Source: Climacteris rufus
Taxonomy: Eukaryota > Chordata > Aves > Passeriformes > Climacteridae
Assembly (NCBI GenBank): GCA_013398175.1
Contig: VZRZ01002005.1
Coordinates: 100,572-164,571, forward strand
Length of the DNA: 64,000 bases
Direction of reading: 5' to 3'
A program made the position numbers and the translations under genes. A model generated the notes under the pieces. It was not told the origin of the DNA, ran no database searches, and worked only from the letters and a program-made list of their open reading frames with translations. Positions 25,139 to 36,300 of the stretch are shown here, in pieces; within the stretch, counting starts at the first letter, position 1, and the number at the start of each line of letters is the position of its first letter.

Positions 25139-26003
25139 ATTCATAGAATGGTTTGGGTTGGAAGAGGGACCTTAAAGATCATCGATCCTTAAAGGACAGC
25201 TTCTACTAGAAGACATTGTTTAAAGCCCCATCCAACCTGGTCTTGAACACTCCCAAGAATGTGATGTACAACTTGTGCCAGTGCCTTGGCACCCTTACAA
25301 TAAATAATTTCTTCCTAATACCTAATCTAAACTTACTCTTTATCATTTAAAGCCATTTCCTCCTGTCCTACCTTAACAAGTCCTTGTGAAAAGTTCCTCT
25401 GTAACTTTCTTATAGCCCCCTCTAGGTACTGGAAGGTGCTCTAAGGTCTCCCTGGAGTCTTGTCTTCTCCAGGCTAAACAAGGCCAACTCTCCCAAGTCC
25501 AAGGGCGAGACCAACCAAGCCCGGTCTTTATAGGAAAGGTGCTCCAGCCCTTTTGTCATGCTTGTGGCTTCTTCTGGCCTCACTCCAACAGGTCCGTGTC
25601 CTTCTTATATTGGGGGCCCCAGAGCTGGATGCAGTATTTCAGGCAGGGTCTCACCAGAAATCTCTCAGGGGCAGAGTAGAGGGGTAGATCCCCTCCCTTG
25701 CTCTGCTGGCCAGGCTGCTTTTGATGCAGCCCAGGACACCACTGGCTTTCCTGGCTGCCAACGCACATTGCTGGATCATGTTAGCTTCTCATCAGTCAAC
25801 AACCCCAAGTCTTTCTCTCCAGGACTAGTCTCAATGAATTCTCTGTCTAGCCTGTATTTGTACTTGGGATTGTCCCAACCCAGGTGCAGGACCTTGCACT
25901 GCCTTGGTGAATTTCATGAGACTTGCATAGGCCCACCTCTCAAGCCTATCCAGGTTTCTCTGGATGCCATCCTTTCTCTCCAGTGTGTTGACTGCACCAC
26001 ACA
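25139..26003 (-). mobile_element. CR1 LINE, 5'-truncated, longest copy in the window
   Basis: About 865 bp of CR1 in minus orientation. The 3' tail is at 25139 ('attcatagaatggtttggg'), followed by 'gggaccttaaagatcat', 'aatttcttcctaata', 'tctccaggctaaacaa', 'ggtgctccagccctttt', 'ttgggggccccagagctgga', and far upstream in the element 'tccagtgtgttgactgcacc'. The minus-strand translation around 25580-25700 keeps the ORF2 C-terminal signature LVRPCLKYCIQLWGPQYKKD (CR1 consensus-like RPHLEYC..W.PQYKKD). The frame is broken overall by stops and indels, and a 12-bp in-frame insertion near 25658-25669 adds four residues after PLYSA. The copy ends abruptly at about 26003 (5' truncation). It is inactive: the N-terminal endonuclease and catalytic reverse-transcriptase core are absent. 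Confidence 0.96.
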
Positions 26004-28935
26004 TCAGGTTAGAAAAATTCTTCTCTGAGGAATAGAAGTGAACCTGGGATCACTATTGATTTTTAACAGTCTTTGCTTGTTCACTTCTCTTTTACCTGAA
26101 ATTACACATGATGGTAATTGTTAACACATGTAGCAATATGCTCCTGTCGCTCTCCCATCACTCCATCTCACAGGCCTGCTGAGTCTTGTTTTCACTTTTT
26201 TTCATTTTTAATTCACTGAAACCAGGAAATCCCTAAGCCTTCTACCATGACTAAAAGCAACTACCCCAGATTTGAGTGACATCCTGGTGAGATTCCTCTG
26301 ACTGAGAGCAAACTTCCACTTGCAGCATCTACAGCTGAACCTGTCACCCTCCTCTTGGCAGGGAATAAAAAAATGACATTCACTGCATCCTCATCATATT
26401 GTTTTCCCCTCCAGTTTTGAATGTTTCAGTGTGGCATGTATTTAAATAGGCCTTAGAAAAAGATTTCTTGAATTAAACTAGAAAAAAAAAAAAAAGCATT
26501 CATTGTTTTTTGCTTCACTAGTAGGTTAACAAAACAAAGTAACCAAACAGGAGACCTGTGATATTTTTGTTCCAGTCGGACTTTAAATTCACATCTATTA
26601 TAATCAAAAAATATGGTTTTAATTAGTGTGTTCCCCTTCCCAATAAACATTCAAATAACCCTAACAGTAAAGTATTAGACATGCCGAGATTCAGAGCCCA
26701 TCAGAGTCCTTTGTGTTTCCACTTTGCTAGGGTCTGGCTTCTCAATTTGATTACACTGCTGTAAATCATGACGTGGTCAATAATGTCACACAGAAGCAGG
26801 CCAGTCAAGAAAAATGCTGGAGCCTCTACAGGAGATATATGAGTCTCAGGTCCCAAGCCTACAAGGTCCCATGTGCCCTGAACATCCTGAATTTCACTGT
26901 GTTTTTCAAGTATTTTTATGCTCTGTGTTTGACTTTCATGGGTGCATTTTTGGCTACTGAATACTCCTAGATTATTACAGAAGAGTGTAAAGCAGCCTTG
27001 GCATGGCAGATTTAGAATTAGCCTCCAGTCAGGTAACAGAAGTTGTAATATACATAAAACCTGAGATACTGTGTTGTCACTGTATTGTAGGGATATATCT
27101 CAGGATTAATTTGACATTTTTCAGCTTGTTCTTTTTAATATTCATTCTTTGGCAATGGAGTTGATTTAGGAAAGAGCCATTTAGTTAATTAGAAGTCCAA
27201 AGCTATCTCTCTCTGGCTTAATGATATCTTCTGTGGCCAGACCTTACCTGTCCTATTACTTATTGCTCATCTGGCAGTAGTCTCAAGGGAAGAACCCCAG
27301 TTCTTGGGTGGTCTTTGAACAGCAGCTGGCATGGTGGCAGCACAGCTGAACAGCTTCCACAACTCACACTCTGTGGCTATCCAGAAACAGCATAATTGTC
27401 ACACTGTGGCTTCAGCTTTTCCATCTCCCTGAAACTTCAGGAACACCTTTCTTAAAAAATATTTAAAATATCTGTAAGGTATATATTTATCTGTAGGAAT
27501 TAAGTTCAGTAGCCGAGGAGTACATAGGGGAACACTGCAGCTATCAATCTCTCCAAAAGCATTTGATATCACACTCCCCAGGACTTTGCTCTGGCTGGTT
27601 TTTCACTTCAGAATCTGGAAAAAATTACTTGCTGGCCAGTGTATTGATAATGTGTTGAACTACCATGAAGGGTAACTACTTTGCATTTTTATAAAAACTC
27701 ATATGCATGTCTATATTGGTGTTCAAGAGACATGTTCTAATGTAGTGATAAAGTGAGAAAAATGAGCCTTACCTTTCAGAGTTTGTCACCCCAAAACAAA
27801 GAAAAAGACCAATGGATCCAGCTGGGAAAAAACAAAGAGACCACGAGCTTCTCTGTCTTTTCATTCAGTTCCACTTCAACTAGCAAACCGAACAATGAAA
27901 TAGTTAAATAGTCTGGATTAAACATTTATCTTAGAGTGTTTGCCTTTTTACACATAAATTAAATTTTCTTGTTTAATCTCTGCTTTTCTTCTAATTATCT
28001 CTCTCCACACACACTGTTGGCTCACAGCTAGCATATCTCTTAAAGCAAGATGATTAAGAAGTGTCTGTTGTTGTTGGGCTTTCTTTTTTTTTCTTTAATT
28101 TTTCTCTCCTGAAATGATAATGTTATTCACTTGCTATGCAGAAGTGGTTATAACAATATATAAAAGGCAAGAATAGACTAGCAATTTAGGCACCTTCTCC
28201 TAGAACAGGACACAACTTACATTTTTGAAACCACACTTTTACAGATTCTTTAAAATGAAAATTTCTGTAGTATTCTACCTTGACACATATTATTGTTCTT
28301 TCTGCCTAAACACTGGTGTGTATGTGCGGATAATGCCTTAGAATTGTCTGTTAGAACCTTATTACAAAGAAGTACAAGCTTGTTTCCTATGCATTTTAGA
28401 AGTATGAGAATGGCTATGTGAATGGGCAAGAAATGAGAAAATTCAGGCCAAATGATGTAAATAAGATCCTTCTAGAAGCTACGTGGCTAACAGAAAAGAA
28501 CCACAGGGGTGGACCCTACAATTTCTTCATTTCAGTTGCATAAAAGGTAAACACAACTCTCTGCTCCTCTAATGCAAGACAGTCTTCAGCCCTACACGGA
28601 ACTTTGAAAAGCCTTCCTGAAGCACTTCCTTTTATATGTAGAAACACACGTATTGGTGTAAAAATATATTTAATAGCAATATATAGAAATAGCAATGCAA
28701 AGCATTTCTCTCACTGCCTTCTACTAGGAAGGATTAGCTCTACCCACACATTGCATATGTACTTTTACATGTGGATTAAGCACTCCCTTTGCTGTTGCTG
28801 TTAAGTTTTATGTGATCATGTCAGGAAAGAGAAAGCCTTTAAATCCTCAAGTGGGCAGGGCTCTAGACTGATGGGAAGACAACTACATCCATCCATGCAT
28901 GCTCTCAAAAGCATATACACTTTTCTGCAAGAATA
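26004..28935. other. Unique AT-rich sequence, nothing recognised
   Basis: Nearly 3 kb without recognised gene or repeat family. An A14 run lies at 26482-26495; no pseudogene body is visible on either side of it. Confidence 0.45.
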
Positions 28936-29034
28936 TGTACCTCTAAAATATGTTACTAGGGACATTGTCCAAATGCAACTTAAATCCCAACAGTCTTGGG
29001 GCATTTACCATCTCCCTAGGAAATCTGTTCCATA
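28936..29034 (-). mobile_element. CR1-type LINE 3'-region scrap (old)
   Basis: The complement of an old CR1-type 3' region: 'gggacattgtccaaatgcaa', 'cccaacagtcttggggcatt', then 'ccatctccctaggaaatctgttcc', matching the order of CR1 complement 'ctctggcaggctcggggc', 'gaccacttccctggg', 'gagcctgttcc'. It is heavily diverged, ~100 bp, with no tail. It lies head-on to the next CR1 scrap, which is in the opposite orientation. Confidence 0.55.
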
Positions 29035-29097
29035 ATATAATAATAACATCATTTTAAAGCCTGGTAACGTGCTTTAATTTTTGATGAGCCCTACATT

Positions 29098-29145
29098 GCT
29101 CGGACCATTGGACTAGAAGATAGTTTAGCTCCCTTTCAACTGAAA
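29098..29145 (+). mobile_element. CR1 LINE extreme 3' end
   Basis: 'gctcggaccattggactaga' and 'ccctttcaactgaaat' match the terminal CR1 block ('ggaccattggactagatga' then 'cccttccaac'), plus strand. Only ~48 bp are recognisable. The normal ATTCTATG tail is replaced by the pentanucleotide array that starts immediately afterwards, which suggests the CR1 tail seeded the array. Confidence 0.75.
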
Positions 29146-29280
29146 TATTCTATTCTATTCTATTCTATTCTATTCTATTCTATTCTATTCTATTCTATTC
29201 TATTCTATTCCGTTCTGTTCTGTTCTATTCTATTCCGTTCCGTTCCGTTCCATTCCATTCCATTCCATTCCATTCCATTC
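29146..29280 (+). repeat. Compound (YRTTC)27 pentanucleotide array
   Basis: Twenty-seven contiguous 5-bp units with no length change. In order: TATTC x13, CGTTC x1, TGTTC x2, TATTC x2, CGTTC x3, CATTC x6. The four unit types differ only at the first two bases, and these are CG, TG, CA and TA, the four products of CpG decay. Blocks of identical variants sit next to each other, as expected from repeated local duplication. The array directly follows a CR1 3' end. Confidence 0.98.
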
Positions 29281-30255
29281 TAAATAACCAGTGAAGTTTT
29301 ATGTCCTTTGGAATACACAGTATAAACACTAGGATACACTGAAGAAAATTAAATAGCATCTCAATTACTGTCTACATCACTGTGAAGTTTAATCCAGATG
29401 TGTTTTCTCATTTCCAAAATAAGAAATTTCAGTTTTTTCAGTCTGAAAGAAAAACTTTCAGTTGACTTTCCTTCATATACATCTCAAACAACTGCTTCTC
29501 ACTTGCATTTGTGTTCTGATCTCACAGCTCATCAGATCATTTGGCTATCATTTCGCTTAAAGCATCTCCATCTTTGCCAATTAATTGATGAAGAACTAGT
29601 ATGAGACAAATATATCATCTGCATTTTAACTGCGTGAATGGAAGGTTATTGAAGCAATAACTGGCAACATCTAAACCATTAATAAAATATGGTCTGGGAA
29701 TATCAAATTACAAATTTCTGTACCTAGTTCCCAAAATAAATTTGCTCTTGAAGGTAGTTCTAGCATTCATGATGACATAGATGAATGATGCTGATTAAAA
29801 AGAAGTGAAGAAAATACTATCACTTCAGCATAGAAACCACTGTCATCTTTATCAGTCTCATCCATATAAAAAGTGTTAAATTTTTCAGTGGTTTCATAGC
29901 CTTGCTGTGAAATTGCAGGTGTCACTGTATCGTGGCAGTTGAGCACAAGATAAGGCAAAAATAGGCTAGACCATAAACAAAAGCCCACAAATCAGGAGAA
30001 GATATGATAGTCCTGTGGCTTTAAAGTGGGTTCTTTGTGGCCTTCCTTTTGTGAATGAAACATTTTCATTGTTTCTGCTGGTGATCAGATGTTCCTTACA
30101 ACAGGAACAGACAAAATCATATTGAAGGAGCCAATATCTAGTTCATGAGTAAATATGTAAATTATCAAGAGTGCTTAATGTTGTTATCACAATCCAAAGA
30201 CATGAATAAGATTCCTAGAGAGGGAATGAGTAGGACACAAGGCTCAGAAGTATCG
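29281..30255. other. Unique AT-rich sequence, nothing recognised
   Basis: About 1 kb with no recognised gene or repeat. Confidence 0.45.
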
Positions 30256-30278
30256 TCTCTCTCTCTCTCTCTCTCTCT
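30256..30278. repeat. (TC)n microsatellite
   Basis: Uninterrupted TC dinucleotide tract of 23 bp, followed by GTGTC and then, after about 25 bp, a further pyrimidine-rich stretch (30309-30365). Confidence 0.95.
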
Positions 30279-32482
30279 GTGTCACATATTTTCAGGGAAA
30301 GTGTAGATGTGCCTCTTTCTTTCTGTCTGCTTGTCTTTCCTCTCCCACTCTTTCTGTCTTCTTGTCAATTTAATATTTAAACTCCTTGCAGAAAGACTGG
30401 CTCTCACTATGTGGTTTGCACAGTCCCTTGCACAATTGCACCAGTGTAATGCAAATTGTGGTTTTAAATATTCATACAAAAGCTTCATAGCATGACTGCA
30501 TGAAATCAGAACAATCAGGGAACAGGCACAAGCTGAGGACGTAGGTAAGATGAAGCACAGAGATTTCTATTACAATTGCTGTTTCATTACAGAGAGTGTG
30601 CTGACATAAGCTATGTTTTCATTGTCGTGAGCCCAATTGCATAACCATGTATTAGAGTTATGAGTTCTCCTAGCAAGCCATAATGTTTTCACTTTTGGCT
30701 GTGCAATCACATATTGTTAGCTTAAGACATTTAAACTTTATAAATGGCTCTGTAATATGTGGTCTTTTCAGCTATAAAATTGTTCCTTAAAAAATAATCT
30801 GAGCCATTGGTCAACGCAGTCAATGTCACCTAACAGCAAATAAATTTTGTCAATGAATTAGAAGTTAACTACATAACTGTGAGCAATTCCTTCAGCTAAG
30901 AATTGGATATATATTTTCTTTCTGTCCAATAAAAACATCACTAAAATTCTATGCTGTGTTCCTGATCCTATCTGTTGCTTTGCTTCAGAAATTATAAAGG
31001 ATGTTTAATAACTAATTATTTCCAGCAGTTTGCAGGACTTTGCGCTGAGAATTTTAGCTGGAATGCCTGGATTGATGCAGCCTTTTTAGGAAAATTTGCC
31101 TTACTCTGTAACCCAGATAAGGAGACAGAATACCCATATTTCAATGGTTTGGTAACACAAAAATACACTGGGTAAAATCAAATCCACACTCAATAAAAAG
31201 CACAATTTTTGGCCCTTTATTGAATGATTGAGCCTGTCTCCAGCTATATTATCTGTCTATTTAGGCTATAAGCTATTCAAGGCAGCTTTTATCTTCCGTT
31301 CATCACGAAGCATGCTTTTCCTGTAAATTATAGCTATAGAAGCTCATTCTTACTCAGTACTTCCTTACTTAAACTGTTTATTTTTAGAGGAACAAAAGAA
31401 AGCTATGTGTCCATCATAATGAATTTATATGCAGTAGAGTTTATACAAATATATTTTTATCACAGTGGACATGAATTGAAATCTCAGAGATTTGACTTAG
31501 GGTTAATATTTTGCACTTTAAAGCTTTAGACTGCAGCTCTCCATTGTGCTCTTTAAAGACAGATTTGGGGCAGTATTTTAAGAAATGACCAACAAATCTT
31601 ACACCTGAAAGACAAGCGGGCTGCAGACTTAACACAAAAATTCAGCTTTTAGAAATTATCATTGTTTTAAGATATCACAGCAAACAGTTACATCTTTATG
31701 ATTCTTACCTTCTTCTGGGGTTTGATAAGAAAATAGATCCACATGTGGCGCACTGCCTGCAGAGCCTCGTGGGTGCCACTGCAGGGTGGCAAACAAAAGC
31801 ATAGCATGGCAGTGGTGTTGTGTTGCCACCAGCGTGACCAGGAAGGAATAAAAGACATCCAAATCCCCTCATCCGTGTCAGAACTATGCATTGAATTTTA
31901 GAGTGTTCAGAAACCTTGCCCATTGTTGGCAAGAAAACAAAGTGGCACTCAGAAACATCCTCAAAACTCATCTTTGTGAGAGTTCATGAGATCTTCATCT
32001 CTTCCACTCCAGCCCAGAGCAATTGAAAAGGTGCTGGTGTGAACTTCCATGCTGTGGCTTCCCCAGAGCTGCCTGTTCTGACCTTTGATCAAAGCTCTAT
32101 GATATTAAAAGCATCACCAGCTCCAGACTGCAGCTGTTTCACACCAAAATCCAAATTACATACCCAATATATTTTTCTCCAAGCTATAAAAGCATAGCTA
32201 CATCTTTGTGAGAGAGCCCCTTGCCAGTGATCAAATAGGAGAGATCATTCAATACTTCCACATCCAAAAAAAAGGGAAGAGCTGAGCAGGTCAAGGATGT
32301 TTTCCTGGAAAACCTTCATACACAAAGTATCACAGTGGCTAAGAGAGAAGAGAAAGCAGAAGTTGGTTGTGGGTTGCAAGCATGTTCCAGCTTTGCTGTT
32401 GAGCTGCATATTGGCACAATATTGTATAGCATGTCTCATTTCCCTGCTACCCATAGAAAGAAAATCTGGGCATATGGTGTGA
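30279..32482. other. Unique sequence, nothing recognised
   Basis: No gene or repeat recognised. The stretch 31690-31860 is locally GC-rich, with several overlapping minus-strand open frames (31659-31971) that match nothing I know. Confidence 0.45.
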
Positions 32483-33384
32483 CCAGGTGTCAGAGGTTCA
32501 GGGATGCCTTGGAATTATTTTTCCATCACTGTTACTAAGCAACAAATGGGTGGGTGATTTGGGGGCTATCAACTCTTTTGTGGGAGACAAAGGGTGTGCT
32601 TGGGCGGGGGCAGGTAAGGGAAGAGCCGAGCCAGCCATTGGAAGGGGCACTCACTCTCGTTGGACAAGGGGAGAGGAGAGGCTGCTCTCTTGCTTTTGGC
32701 TGCGACCAGAGGAAATCCATCTGTGCCCTGCTTTCTTTCTCCTGGCTGGGTGAGCTTTGATTCAACCTTTTTCTCCACTGGGAAGAACACGTTTCCCTGG
32801 GCTGCGTTTTCTCACAGCAGTTACCGGGAGAGTCCGGCTGCCTTTGCTGCCTGCCCCCCTCTGCCGCCTGGGACTGCAGCATCTGTTGTAACTGCAGAAG
32901 TCCTTGCCACCTAGCAGCTAGCCGGGAAAAAAAGAGGGAGAGGGCCGGCTTCTGCCCCCTGCTGCCCTGTTTTTGCCGCTCTGAGCTGCCTGGCTGCTCT
33001 CCAGCCTGTCCGCCATTACCAGCTACCTGAGGCTGACCTGACCCTGCACCACAGCGCCACCTGCAGCCGCTCGGGAATCATCGCACCTGCCCTGCCCGAC
33101 CAGGAGCTCAACAGCGCCCCTTGCTGTTTTTTTTTTTTTTCCCTGACCGTGATTACACCGCACGGGAAAGTTATCTGCTATTAGTTTCTGGTTCTACTTA
33201 TGGTTGTTATTATTGTTGTTACTTGTTTATAAATACTAGTAAAGAACTGTAATTCCTTTTCCCGTATCTTTGCCTGAGACCCCTTGATTTCAAAATTAAA
33301 TAATTCGGAGGGAGGGGAAAATCACATTCTCTGTCCTAAGGGAGGGTTCAACAGACATCTGTCTTTCAAAACTGAGACACCAGG
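32483..33384 (+). mobile_element. Complete solo LTR, ERVL-type, with 5-bp target duplication
   Basis: An 892-bp LTR spans 32488-33379. It starts TGTCAGAGG and ends CTGAGACA, so it has the canonical TG...CA ends and a TGTC/GACA terminal inverted repeat. The 5 bp just outside are identical: CCAGG at 32483-32487 and CCAGG at 33380-33384, a target site duplication. A 5-bp duplication is what class III (ERVL) elements give. The central part (about 32560-33120) is strikingly GC- and CpG-rich compared with the window. Near the 3' end are a TATAAATA box (33228-33235), a polyadenylation signal ATTAAA (33295-33300), and the 'aattcggagggagggg' U5-side segment that I associate with passerine ERVL LTRs. 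There is no gag, pol or env sequence, so this is a solo LTR left by recombination between two LTRs. The open frames inside it are chance frames of GC-rich DNA. Confidence 0.9.
33127..33140. repeat. T14 run inside the solo LTR
   Basis: Fourteen consecutive T between the GC-rich U3-like part and the AT-richer TATA/polyA part of the LTR. It is a natural length-variable site. Confidence 0.93.
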
Positions 33385-36300
33385 AAAGCCCTGAACTGGA
33401 TCCAGGAAAGTCAACAAATCTTGACACAGATAGAGACCTGAGCTGGCTGATATCCTGATGCTGTGGGCATGGACAACATACCGGCAGCACACAGAGCTAG
33501 GATACTTCTGCACTGATGTCTTTAGGACTTTGAACTGATTATATACCAAAAAAAAAGTACTTTTTTTAAATTTTAGTTTACTGTCAGCAACTGTCATTGT
33601 TACTGATGACTTCTGATTCAATAGCAACATGGACATATTTCTTTAATAGGAAAGGTTGTTCTTTTTTCCCTGGGAACTTCATGTTCTGATTGAGTTTATT
33701 CATGAACCATGGAAACATCATTAACATTCACTCTGAGCAAAAGAACAATTTTTACTGCATCCACAATCATTGGATGTCTCACTTGATCTTATTGTTGGCC
33801 ATCACATTGAGCACTCACTTCCCTGGACCGTTTACTCCCAGTAAACAGAGAGCATGTTCTGGGAAGCACAACAACGTATCTTGGGAAAACAAACAGCTTT
33901 TAGCTGCAAGAGAAATACAACATAAATGTTTTGTGTGATGAAACTGAGACAGGACAGTTTCAATGTGCTTCAGAGGTTTTCCTGCAACTCTGGCACTGAC
34001 CTATTAGGACTTGCAGCAGTGTTTAACCATGTGGAGAAGTGTCTTTGGCATAGCTCAGCCTTGTAAAACCCGGAGTTTGTTTTTTAACCCACACAGTGTA
34101 ACTTTTCTGTCTAATTCAAGTGTGAATATCCCAATTAAAACACTGAAGAAAGGAAAAAACAAAAAGCAGCATCAACAACAACACAACACAAACAAAAAAA
34201 CAAACCACAACACCCTAAGGTTTTTAAGCATTTTTTTTTCTCCAGATTAACCTGTGCTTCAGAGCAATGCTTCAGTACTGCTGCTACATTTATATTTTTG
34301 GTATTTCTTGTACAAGACACGTTTCTTTTCATTGCATTTGTATAACAAGAGTCCACTGAATACACACCAGGGGCAATTAGTGCTTATTGCAACAATCATA
34401 TTTACTAATAGTTATTGCCACCAATCCCTTCCACTGCTTGTCACCAGCTTCTTACACTGAGCTGGCAGTCAAGAAAGAATAGCAAATTTAAGGCAAGATT
34501 TCTCCTTCAGAGTCAGAGCCATAAGGATTATTTCCTTCCTTTCTTCCCTCTATTTAAAAAGTCTTACAATTTGCATATTTATGACATTCAGCCAAAACCA
34601 GCTCTCTGGATTTCCAGGTTTTCATTCCTTGTTCTGATGAAAGGAATGCATTTTTATTTGGTCTCTCTTTGCTCTGAAAAGTGTGTTCGTTAACCATCTT
34701 TAAGACATTTCCAGCTTTATAGCAGTCTTAAATGAACCATGTCTGTAGATAGGCACTGTAACAGAAGAGCAACCTGCAAGGTATTCAGATATATCAACAT
34801 CACTGTTTCTGACGATGGTGTTACCCAAGTGTTTCTAGATTGCCTAATTTAATTCCACCTATCCATAGTAACTATGAAAAAAAAATACCCAAACGAGACA
34901 CATAAAAGAAAACACCCTACAAGTATCACTCAGATAAGTCATGATGGGCCAAATCTTTTTAAAAAAAAAGGAAAATTAACATCCTACTGATTCTAATTGA
35001 TGCACCAACATAAGTCTTCACAGGTCTTCACATTTTCTACTTGAATTCACTGTAACAGCTTTCCATGAGGGTCACAAAACCTAAATGGGATAAGCATGAA
35101 ATAAGAATGATGTATGTAAGGTGTCTGGACAATATTAACTGTAAGCTTTTTGAATTAGTATCTAAAGAAAGTGTAGTTCTTAAAATTCTTCTCACAAATT
35201 AATAATGAATGTGCTCCCAGTTACCATTTTTAATTGGGAAGGGGGAATTTAAAATAAGAAAAAACTTGAACCATGCTGAATTATCTATTATTTTGAGGTA
35301 AACCAGCTCCAGTAGTGAAAAAAATCAGAGAGAGACACAGGAAAGCATGAAGAGTGTAGCCTGATAAGCACCTTCAAAGCCTGTGGTCATTAGCCAAACT
35401 GCAGCTGAGGACTACATGAGCTGATGGCTAATTACAGTAAAAGAAACTTCTCAGTGATATTCCCTGTTTTCTACACTTTTATATTCTGTTCCTATGGCCT
35501 ACAGAAAACCACCTGTTCTTGAAGCCAGCCACCAGCATCATGTTGGCTTCCAGCCCAGCAGGCAGAGAACCCAATGCAGTGTGACTCCTAGTTACCAGCA
35601 GCTCATGCCCAAAAAGCTGGCTTACCAAAAGGAAATCTCCTAATGGCTCCCAAACAGATCCTTGACCTCAGCACCCCATTTGTAACTTCCCTCCTTTCCC
35701 CAGAATAGTGTAAGGCTGTGCTGTACAAAACTCATGTCCTTTTCCCTTTTTACTTTTTTTTTTTTGATAGCTTGCTGACAGCTGTTTTTGCTCCCTGCTG
35801 GTAGATAGCAGCTCTCCCAAGGAGAGTATGCTGGCTCACTGGTCAGCTCTTTGTCAAGCATGATCAGTCAGCTTAGCAAAAGTATTTGCAACTTGTGTGT
35901 TTTTTCATTTGCAGCTGGATAAATAGTTATTTCAGGTGTTTCCATAGCTCCTGAAGGCCAAGGCGTCCAGAGCTCCAAGGACCCTTTAGGATAGACCTAC
36001 AGTAACTATGTTTGTAGCAGCACTTTTGTTTCTGGGTTATCAATCTAAGATAAGAAACAAAAGTATGAGGGAAATGAGAGCACTGGGTGAAGAGATTGTT
36101 TGCGGAGTGAGGAAAAGAACTTGACCTTCCCAGACAGAGCTTGGTACCCTGCTTCAGCAGTTAAAATCCACCAACTGTTTAAGGAAAGGGCTGTCAGCAT
36201 CAGGCACAGGAAGGCAACCACAGAGCTGAATGAAGTAGGGAGAAAACACTGGGATCCTTGTGCAGGAGCCTGTTTCTCCCTCAGCAAGGCAAGAGATATG

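Noticed and set aside
25558..26028. 156-codon plus-strand open frame
   Set aside because: It is antisense to a CR1 copy whose real coding strand is minus.
32487..32914. Several overlapping open frames on both strands
   Set aside because: They all lie inside the GC-rich part of the solo LTR, which encodes no protein.
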